From Bacteroidia bacterium (lineage in GTDB: Bacteria; Bacteroidota; Bacteroidia; J057), in NCBI GenBank assembly GCA_030430205.1, contig JAUIGE010000012.1, positions 1-64,000 of the forward strand: a stretch of DNA of 64,000 bases, in the 5' to 3' direction. Positions 16,529 to 22,416 of the stretch are shown piece by piece (position 1 is the stretch's first letter; each line of letters begins with the position of its first letter). Position numbers and translations under genes: made by a program. The notes below the pieces were generated by a model that did no database searches, was not told the origin of the DNA, and worked only from the letters and a program-made list of their open reading frames with translations.

Positions 16529-17104
16529 ATGGCTAATTCTCGAAGGTATTTACAACTAGAGAGGCGAATAAGAGCAATTGATAATGTTTTTATACCTCCT
16601 ATTAGGCCTACAGGTAATTATACAAAGAAAGAACAAGATCAAATAAGAGCTTATCTTTTACTTGTTCATGCAGAAATTGAAGCTTATTTCGAAGAAGTTA
16701 CTGAGGCTAAAGCTAAAACAGCTTTTGGAAAATGGAGAACAGATAGGACTAAAAGTAATGTACTTATATCTTTGGTTTCATTTCATGAGCATAGCATACG
16801 TGAACAAGATATTGAATTAAGATTGAATAAAGCCCTTTCTACCTTTATTTATAATTTACGTCACAATAATGGGATTAAAGAGCAAAACATACTTACTATG
16901 CTTTTACCGGTAGGTTTTGAATTCTCTGAAATTGATACAACTTGGTTAAACACCATTACTTCGTTTGGAACTAGCAGGGGTGAAGTTGCCCACACTTCTG
17001 CAAGAGTGCAACAATCTCTTGACCCTATTACACTAAGATCAACTGTTCAACAAATATTAAGTGAGATTATGATAATTGATGAGAAGTTAAAAGGATTAAG
17101 ATAA
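16529..17104 (+). CDS. HEPN domain protein (RiboL-PSP-HEPN / MAE_28990 type)
   Basis: 191 residues, all-helical, cytoplasmic. The sequence fits the HEPN superfamily found next to DUF262 or restriction genes: RAYLLLVHAEIEAYFEEVTE in the first half and the RNase motif R-x4-H as R150-GEVA-H155 in the second half (FGTSRGEVAHTSARV). Many HEPN proteins with R-x4-6-H cleave RNA in abortive infection or toxin systems. It is 6 bp after the DUF262 gene, so the two are co-translated. GCACCATAAC begins 1 bp after its stop and pairs with the module 3 start. AT-rich like its partner. Confidence 0.85.
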   Translation: MANSRRYLQLERRIRAIDNVFIPPIRPTGNYTKKEQDQIRAYLLLVHAEIEAYFEEVTEAKAKTAFGKWRTDRTKSNVLISLVSFHEHSIREQDIELRLNKALSTFIYNLRHNNGIKEQNILTMLLPVGFEFSEIDTTWLNTITSFGTSRGEVAHTSARVQQSLDPITLRSTVQQILSEIMIIDEKLKGLR

Positions 17105-17242
17105 GGCACCATAACTTTTAAGCATAAAAGGCCGCCCCCCCAAAGGCCGATCCGGCCGTTATTCCGGCAGCCTGCCCTGAGTCCCCGAAGGCTTGTGCGA
17201 TGCGCTTCGGGCTGCGGCAAGGGGCTTTTGTAAATCATAATT
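17105..17242. repeat. attC-like palindromic sequence closing module 3
   Basis: About 135 bp, GC-rich. It begins GCACCATAAC and contains CCCGAAG (17184-17190) pairing with CTTCGGG (17205-17211), AAGGCCGATCCGGCC, and the 16-bp and 23-bp motifs shared with the preceding spacer (17188-17203, 17213-17235). CAGCCTGCCCTGAG at 17168-17181 followed by CGAAGG also resembles the 24-bp unit of the MITEs. A clear R' core (GTTRRRY) is missing at the right edge, where AATTTGCCTG follows, as if the array ends here. Confidence 0.5.
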
Positions 17243-17525
17243 TGCCTGTAATTAAGATGAAAAAATGGATTATACTTCAGACTGTGTGAAATGTCCTGTA
17301 AATAAAACCATATAAGACATAAAAGAACATAGAAGAAAACCTCCTTTTTTGACCTTAGATGCCCTCAAATGCCTTATACTAAACTCCCAAAATATATTCA
17401 GACAGTAACCTTCTTCGTAGCAATTTCCAACTCCACTCCCAATTACTCCCTCCTTTTTTTTCAGCCTATAATAGCCCTGCAAAAATTTCGTTTTCAATAG
17501 GATTCACCACCAAAATATCTGAAAT
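17243..17525. other. Non-coding stretch, nothing recognised
   Basis: About 280 AT-rich bases between the end of the cassette-like array and the next gene. A 75-codon and a 67-codon antisense frame cross it but have no family resemblance and no start context. A promoter for the gene at 17526 is expected here; I see no convincing TAnnTTTG box. Confidence 0.5.
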
Positions 17526-18353
17526 ATGAAAAAGATAATGCTCCTTTTCCCTGTCCTCCTGCTCTTTTGGGCAGGCAAACCAGATGTCCCCAAAGCAAAA
17601 GCCAGGGTGATGGAAAAGAACTTTGTTTCTGTGACGGATAATCTGTTTGCAGGCAAATTTGAAGTCTCAAATATCGCCTACAAGGAGTTTTTGGCAAGTT
17701 TCAAAGATGATCCTTCCCGTTATAAGGAACTGAATGTTGCTAGTGAAAATTGGGACAATGCACTTGCCTTTTCCGATCCTATCAAGGAAAATTATTTTTC
17801 CCATCCCGCATTTTATGAATACCCGGTGGTGAATGTTAGCCAGGAGGGAGCTCAGGCGTATTGTGCCTGGTTGACGGACTTGTACCACACGGATCCGCGC
17901 CGAAAATACAAAAAAGTGGTATTTCGTCTACCGACGGTAGAAGAGTGGGAGCAGGCAGCTGCCGCCGGACAGGAGGAGGCAATCTATGCCTGGGGTGGCA
18001 CCTATATGCAAAATGCCCATGGCAAATACCAATGCAATTTTAGGGTTATCTCTCAGCATCAATTGGCAAAGGATGAAAACAACCAGCTTGTAGTCGCATC
18101 AGGCCTTACCAATCGTTTGGACCTGAATGATCAGTATTTGATCACGGCACCTGTCGATGCTTTTCCGCCGAATGAATTCGGCCTTTACAATGCCTGCGGC
18201 AATGTCGCAGAAATGACCGCTACTGAAGGCCTCGCCAAAGGCGGGAGCTGGGCCGATACCGGATACGATGTGCGCATCGGTAGCGAAAAACAGTTTTTGA
18301 ATGCTTCTCCGAAAGTGGGCTTTCGGGTGTTTATGGAAATTCTTGAGTTTTAG
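17526..18353 (+). CDS. Formylglycine-generating-enzyme-like (SUMF1/FGE-sulfatase domain) protein, exported
   Basis: 275 residues with a signal peptide (MKKIMLLFPVLLLFWAGKP). It has the FGE-sulfatase fold shared with gliding lipoproteins GldJ/GldK: VTDNLFAGKFEVSNIAYKEFL, YPVVNVSQEGAQAYCAWL, FRLPTVEEWEQAAAAG, EFGLYNACGNVAEMTA and GGSWADTGYDVRIG. The copper-binding Cys pair of true formylglycine enzymes is not evident, so a structural or lectin-like envelope role is more likely than sulfatase activation. Its short length sets it apart from the essential GldJ/GldK proteins. A strong hairpin with T-tract follows the stop at 18388. Confidence 0.85.
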   Translation: MKKIMLLFPVLLLFWAGKPDVPKAKARVMEKNFVSVTDNLFAGKFEVSNIAYKEFLASFKDDPSRYKELNVASENWDNALAFSDPIKENYFSHPAFYEYPVVNVSQEGAQAYCAWLTDLYHTDPRRKYKKVVFRLPTVEEWEQAAAAGQEEAIYAWGGTYMQNAHGKYQCNFRVISQHQLAKDENNQLVVASGLTNRLDLNDQYLITAPVDAFPPNEFGLYNACGNVAEMTATEGLAKGGSWADTGYDVRIGSEKQFLNASPKVGFRVFMEILEF

Positions 18354-18480
18354 TTCATTTTTAGTTCCCTAAATAGATCTTGTCGCAAGCCCAGGCCCTC
18401 ATAGGCCTGGGCTGATTTTTTTTGGGATTTTTTAAGATAATGCTTAAATAGTTGCCGGAGTTCGTCGAAAATCCCAAACA
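18350..18480 (-). pseudogene. Remnant resembling the C-terminal tail of the gene at 19261-20013
   Basis: On the - strand an open frame reads KKSAQAYEGLGLRQDLFREL and stops at 18350. The C-terminus of the protein at 19261-20013 reads KSAQTYADLGLTEDIFKRL, so 12 of 19 positions are identical and most others similar. Upstream of this tail the resemblance is lost. It may be a leftover of a duplicated gene, or the likeness may follow from the shared hairpin DNA alone. No start codon or complete domain is present. Confidence 0.4.
18388..18423 (+). terminator. Rho-independent terminator of the FGE-like gene
   Basis: AGCCCAGGCC, loop CTCATA, GGCCTGGGCT gives a perfect 10-bp stem followed by GATTTTTTTT. 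It lies 35 bp after the stop of the FGE-like gene. A close copy of this hairpin is found at 19302-19327. Confidence 0.85.
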
Positions 18481-18520
18481 GAGTAGACATATCGTGTAGT
18501 AACAAAATTATTTCATTGAG

Positions 18521-19270
18521 ATGCTAAAATCTTATTTTCCATTTGTCGTATTAGTTTTTTTGAGCTTTATGCTAATTTCCTCTTCATGTACTGATCCATG
18601 TAAAGACATCGTCTGTGACAATGGTGGTGTATGTAATGAAGGTAACTGTGTATGCCTTAATGGGTATACAGGGTTCAATTGTGAAGAAATAGATATTTTT
18701 GCGATCCAGGCGCTATTTGATCAAGGGCTTGAGACGCCGATGAGTTTGTATGAAAAAGGAGTTGCCTTGAATGATATATATGGGAATATATATGAAGGGG
18801 GATTTCTCTTCTTTCTTGATGTCAATGATGATTTCCCAGGTCTTGAAGGAATCATTGCTTCCCCAGAAAACCTGTCTGACTCCACTTTCTATGGGTGTTA
18901 TTCTAATTTAACTGGAGCAACTGGTATCGCAGTAGGAGAAGGTCCTGCAAACACGCAAAAACTCATTGTATGTGGTAGAACTAATGAGAATGATGCTGCG
19001 AGACTTTGTGACGAGCTTGTAGCAAATGGAAAAGATGATTGGTTCCTACCTGCTAGAGAGGAGATGGATTTGATGTATAAAAACCTATTTAAAGAAAAAT
19101 CTTCCAATATCGCAGGTTTTACAAATGTTTGGTATTGGACTTCAACAGAAAAAGATGAATATGAGGCATACCGGAGATTTATTGTCCGTGATATTGACCC
19201 AAGCATCCCTGATGCACAACCTATGGACAAGCAATTTGGTGCTGGCGTCCGCGCCGCTCGCTATTTCTGA
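18521..19270 (+). CDS. EGF-like / DUF1566 (Lcl C-terminal) lipoprotein
   Basis: 249 residues with a lipoprotein signal (FVVLVFLSFMLISSSCTD, Cys at the lipobox). It continues with one EGF-like module carrying six cysteines (CKDIVCDNGGVCNEGNCVCLNGYTGFNCEE, read in parts). Residues ~75-249 match the DUF1566/Lcl C-terminal domain, with the typical GGFLFFLD, ARLCDELVANGKDDWFLPAREEMDLMYKNL, YWTSTEKDEYEAYRRF and terminal VRAARYF. These proteins are surface-exposed; the domain resembles C-type lectin-like folds. EGF modules are rare in bacteria except in such Bacteroidota surface proteins. Its 3' end overlaps the convergent gene by 10 bp. Confidence 0.85.
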   Translation: MLKSYFPFVVLVFLSFMLISSSCTDPCKDIVCDNGGVCNEGNCVCLNGYTGFNCEEIDIFAIQALFDQGLETPMSLYEKGVALNDIYGNIYEGGFLFFLDVNDDFPGLEGIIASPENLSDSTFYGCYSNLTGATGIAVGEGPANTQKLIVCGRTNENDAARLCDELVANGKDDWFLPAREEMDLMYKNLFKEKSSNIAGFTNVWYWTSTEKDEYEAYRRFIVRDIDPSIPDAQPMDKQFGAGVRAARYF

Positions 19271-20013
19271 TAAGATAATCGTTTGAAGATATCTTCTGTT
19301 AAGCCCAGGTCCGCATAGGTCTGGGCTGATTTTATTTCTGTAAGGCTTGTTGTAAAAAGACTGCTTTTGTGAGTAGAGCCTATCAAGGCGCCAGAGGACA
19401 GTTCCTGCCAGTTGTTCCAACTGAACTCCAATCCACCGATCGGAATGATTTTCACCCACATCTGTACAGACAAGGGCAAGCCCTCTGCATCCACTTTCCA
19501 AAGGTAGCTATCGCCCGGTGTGACACCTCCGCTTTTATAGGTGACCAACAGACCTTTTTCTCCATTTTCTAAATCGACAAGTCGGCGTTCCGTTCCGCTA
19601 TCCCGAATCTTATTCGGGGCCACCAGCCAATAGGAATCATTGGCAAAAAATGCCCAGGCCTTTTGGACCAGTTTTTCGGCGGCTTTGCCTTCGAGTTGTT
19701 TTCCCTTTTCATAAGCCAGCCCCTTTTGTGTATCTGTGTGGAGCAATACCTTTTTATCTCCCCATTTCACTTCACAAAATCCTCTTTCTTTGTCCCAGAC
19801 ATAATCATGGCCGCTGGGAAAATGCCATTGGACCAGGCATGTGCTATCCCATGCCGGCAAATCAACGGCCTCGAGCATCTTGTCGGCAAGGGCTTCTGCT
19901 TCAGGGCCCTGCTGTCCCTGAGGAAGCGCTTTGTCAAAAAGGAGAAAAAGGATGACTCCTCCCAATAATATCGCCAGGGTTGAGATCCCCAGTATTTTCA
20001 AAAGTTTTTTCAT
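19261..20013 (-). CDS. Hypothetical membrane-anchored protein, 250 aa
   Basis: A single N-terminal membrane segment (LLKILGISTLAILLGGVILFLLF) followed by a ~220-residue periplasmic or cytoplasmic-face domain rich in aromatic and charged residues (WHFPSGHDYVWDKERGFCEVKWGDKKVLLHT, WKVDAEGLPLSVQMWVKIIPIGGLEFSWNNW). The build resembles the beta-sheet LolA/DUF6503-like proteins of Bacteroidota, but I cannot assign a family. It is 43 bp downstream of the GyrI-like gene on the same strand and may be its operon partner. The hairpin at 19302-19327 lies within its last codons. Confidence 0.7.
   Translation of the reverse strand: MKKLLKILGISTLAILLGGVILFLLFDKALPQGQQGPEAEALADKMLEAVDLPAWDSTCLVQWHFPSGHDYVWDKERGFCEVKWGDKKVLLHTDTQKGLAYEKGKQLEGKAAEKLVQKAWAFFANDSYWLVAPNKIRDSGTERRLVDLENGEKGLLVTYKSGGVTPGDSYLWKVDAEGLPLSVQMWVKIIPIGGLEFSWNNWQELSSGALIGSTHKSSLFTTSLTEIKSAQTYADLGLTEDIFKRLSYQK
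19302..19327 (+). terminator. Second copy of the AGCCCAGG hairpin, inside an antisense coding region
   Basis: AGCCCAGGTCC, loop GCAT, AGGTCTGGGCT, then GATTTTATTT. It is nearly the same as the terminator at 18388-18423 and stands 32 bp after the stop of the + strand lipoprotein gene, so it could end that transcript even though it is also part of the convergent coding sequence. Confidence 0.55.
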
Positions 20014-20055
20014 GTCTCACCAACTGCTGTATCCTGGAATTGTTACCGATGGGTC

Positions 20056-20667
20056 TTACCCGGCAGGCTGCCGGATGATGGTCCTCCACTTCTCCGGCGC
20101 GGCGCGCCGGATGTCGGTGAGATAGATTTCGTGATGCTTATCACGGAGGTGATAGCCTTCCGATTCAATGAATCGGTGCAGGCCTTCAATGGTGGGACCC
20201 TCGGTCGTAAAAGGACCGACATGCAGGATTTGACCAGATTTGCCTTCTGTGAAGGCTTCAAAACGCACTTCTGAAAGGCTTGCTAAGCCTTTTTTCTGGA
20301 TGGCCTGCGCCCTGGCGCTTTCAACCATGTCAGCTGTGATGATATCAGGCTGCATGATCATCATGGTCCATTTCCATTCATCTCTTCGGGCTTCTGTAAA
20401 AGCGCTTAGATCGTCTGCCCACCAGAGGCCTTCCAATGGCATGACGCCATAGTCGATTTTCATTTCGCCTTTTTTGACCATGAATTTCAAGGTGTAGGAA
20501 AGCACAAAAAGGGCTTCAACGGCTTTTTGATAAACCTCAGAAGTGCCGGGACTGCCCTGACCGTCGATCATAAGGTAATTCATTTCGGGTACATCGACGA
20601 TGCAGCCTTGTTTGGCGGAGGCTTTGTAAAGGTGCTGGAGGACTTTTTTGTAATCTCTTTTTTCCAT
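20056..20667 (-). CDS. GyrI-like small-molecule binding domain protein
   Basis: 203 residues, cytoplasmic. It matches the GyrI-like/SBP_bac family of effector-binding domains: VDVPEMNYLMIDGQGSPG near the start, EALFVLSYTLKFMVKK, PLEGLWWADD, WKWTMMIMQPD, and a C-terminal QILHVGPFTTEGPTIEGLHRFIESEGY followed by HHEIYLTDIRRAAPEKWRT. This subfamily stands alone without a DNA-binding domain and is thought to bind or hydrolyse small lipophilic cations or toxins. It lies just upstream of the membrane-anchored unknown on the same strand. Confidence 0.9.
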   Translation of the reverse strand: MEKRDYKKVLQHLYKASAKQGCIVDVPEMNYLMIDGQGSPGTSEVYQKAVEALFVLSYTLKFMVKKGEMKIDYGVMPLEGLWWADDLSAFTEARRDEWKWTMMIMQPDIITADMVESARAQAIQKKGLASLSEVRFEAFTEGKSGQILHVGPFTTEGPTIEGLHRFIESEGYHLRDKHHEIYLTDIRRAAPEKWRTIIRQPAG

Positions 20668-20685
20668 GAGAAAAGGGTTTTGGGC

Positions 20686-21354
20686 TTATTTATTCAAGGC
20701 CATAAAGCGATAGGTTAATCCTAAACTGGAAATAAAAACGGGCTGGCCCGTATTGACCAGCGGATAGGAGAGCCCCAGCTGGGTGTGAAATTTCATTTTA
20801 TTGCCTCCAAGCCGCAGCGTGACTACAGGCTCGATAGCATTCCATTTGTCCGACAATGAATTTTGTGATGTATAAAAATAATTCCCTGAATACCGAAGGG
20901 AAAGGATGGATTCAAATTTCTTGCTGGCGAACCCCAGATTGGTTCCAATGTAAGGTAGGAAAAAGGCCCTTCTGGAGAAGTTTTGTATCCGGGGAACATT
21001 TCCGACACTTCCATAAGTAAATCCTGAGTATAGACTGAATCGGCCGAATTCGCCCATGGTGGAATAATAGCCCAGGCCACCACTGACAGCTCTTGCTGTT
21101 TTCCGAAAGGATTCATTCGGAACCTTTCTGGAGAAACCTGAAAAATCAGCAAGGGCAAACAAATGATCGCTGAAAGCATAATCCGCCTGCAATTCAAAGC
21201 CTTCTGATGGATTGATATATCCCCCTATATGCGTTTCTCCTTTTTCACTGAACACAGGCGCATGGAGGGTACGGGGCCCTTGCATCCAGCAGGAAGAAAG
21301 GAATACACTGAGCAGGGTAAAAACAAGGGTTTTAAAAGTCATGTGTTGGGTCAT
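20686..21354 (-). CDS. Putative outer membrane beta-barrel lipoprotein
   Basis: 222 residues; a second ATG at 21342 would begin directly with the signal MTFKTLVFTLLSVFLSSCW, whose Cys is a lipobox candidate. The mature part has alternating strands (FELQADYAFSDHLFALADFSGF, AVSGGLGYYSTMGEFGRFSLYSGF, SILSLRYSGNYFY) and ends LGLTYRFMALNK, as in small outer membrane barrels. No function can be read. It sits 18 bp upstream of the GyrI-like gene on the same strand and probably shares its transcript. Confidence 0.7.
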   Translation of the reverse strand: MTQHMTFKTLVFTLLSVFLSSCWMQGPRTLHAPVFSEKGETHIGGYINPSEGFELQADYAFSDHLFALADFSGFSRKVPNESFRKTARAVSGGLGYYSTMGEFGRFSLYSGFTYGSVGNVPRIQNFSRRAFFLPYIGTNLGFASKKFESILSLRYSGNYFYTSQNSLSDKWNAIEPVVTLRLGGNKMKFHTQLGLSYPLVNTGQPVFISSLGLTYRFMALNK

Positions 21355-21437
21355 GAGATCAAGATTTAGGTAAAGACACCGGGTATTTCTGTTTTAAATT
21401 TCGGAATTGATTGGGTCAGGAAAAAAATAATGACTCC

Positions 21438-22386
21438 TTATTTCAAAAAAATAACAGAAGTTAATTCCCTATTTACGCCACTCAATGTTTCACCATAGGT
21501 ATTTTCATACCATTCGACACAGTAGCTCCCCCAGCTAATGGCCATTTGCCTTAATTTCTGTTTGTATTTTGATTGAAGGTGAGCCCTTGCTTCAGGCGGG
21601 CAGACCATCTCCTGAGAGGGATTGATCACGCTTGAATAGGGACATTTTTGCATAATAACTGAAGGCTCGCCATTTCCTCCAATAAAGTGTACTATCTCGC
21701 TCAACAGCTCAACCGGATCGGATTTAATCGCATCATAAAATCCAATTATGATCTGGTTTTTGGGAAAAGTGGTGGTGTATTTTTGTATCGTTTGCAAATA
21801 ATCGGACCGCTTTTCCTGCCGTTCAGAATCTATAAAGCGGATGATTTCAGCTGCTGAGGCTTCTTCAATTGGAGGCTCTTCCCCTTTTTTTTTGATCCTT
21901 TCGTTGAATCGGTATGAAGACCAGGCCCTATGTATGGGGTTTCTGATTAAAAATATAACTTTTGCATCCGGTGCTAGATCATACATCTTTTGAATATCTT
22001 CATGATCTAAGATGGCGTATCCTGGTGATATTTCGCCTGATAAGCCTGGCATCATCCGAAACATCGATTTATACCAGGAATCATTATAGGTAGAAAAATA
22101 CCATTTGGCGAACCATTTTGCCTGAGCATATTGTTTCGTTTTGAGGAGGAGCCAAAGTTTATTTTTCGCCTCTTTTAGCCAGTTAGGTTCAAATATTCTG
22201 GCAATCAGGTATGTCTTATTGAGTTTATTTAGGGTTGGATAGCTGGGGGGATCTGTCGAAATAATGAAATTCTTTCACCTCCTGGAGGGAGAAATCAGGC
22301 AGTGCCCGCAAATTTTTGAACAACCAGGAGCTTCCTGATTTTTGAGCACCTATACCTATAAAATCAATTTCCTTTGAATTATCCAT
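21438..22386 (-). pseudogene. Sulfotransferase domain protein with a frameshift in a G6 tract
   Basis: From an ATG at 22386 the frame reads IDFIGIGAQKSGSSWLFKNL, the 5'-PAPS loop region of a sulfotransferase, then EVKEFHYFDRS, and hits a stop at ~22228. The rest lies one frame over: YPTLNKLNKTYLIARIFEPNW through to the 208-residue tail, with the 3'-PAPS region (VIFLIRNPIHRAWSSYRFN) and YEDI-like end. Removing one base from the run of six G at 22245-22250 restores a continuous ~315-residue protein. The frameshift may be a real mutation, a phase-variable tract, or a read error. It would sulfate a glycan or similar acceptor, in line with the neighbouring glycan genes. Confidence 0.75.
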
Positions 22387-22416
22387 CTTATTTTTCTGAG
22401 AAAAAAGTGCGAAATA

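Larger units (their letters stand above)
12989..17242. mobile_element. Integron-cassette-like array of three AT-rich modules
   Basis: Three modules each start with a short motif whose complement lies just after the module's last stop codon. Module 1 (caspase): TTGTGCCTAATGC at 12989-13001 pairs with GCACTAGGCACAA at 14145-14157 (12 of 13). Module 2 (EAD-like): GTTAGGTGC at 14318-14326 pairs with GCCCCTAAC at 14977-14985 (8 of 9). Module 3 (DUF262+HEPN): GTTATGGTGC at 15308-15317 pairs with GCACCATAAC at 17106-17115 (10 of 10). This is the relation expected between the start and the attC R'' end of an integron cassette. The spacers are palindrome-rich. All genes face the same way and are visibly AT-richer than the surroundings. 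No integrase lies in the window. Confidence 0.5.

Noticed and set aside
12989-17242. The AT-rich island as a prophage or IS-borne element
   Set aside because: No integrase, transposase, capsid or tRNA-type attachment site is seen; only the cassette-like ends and spacers are evident.
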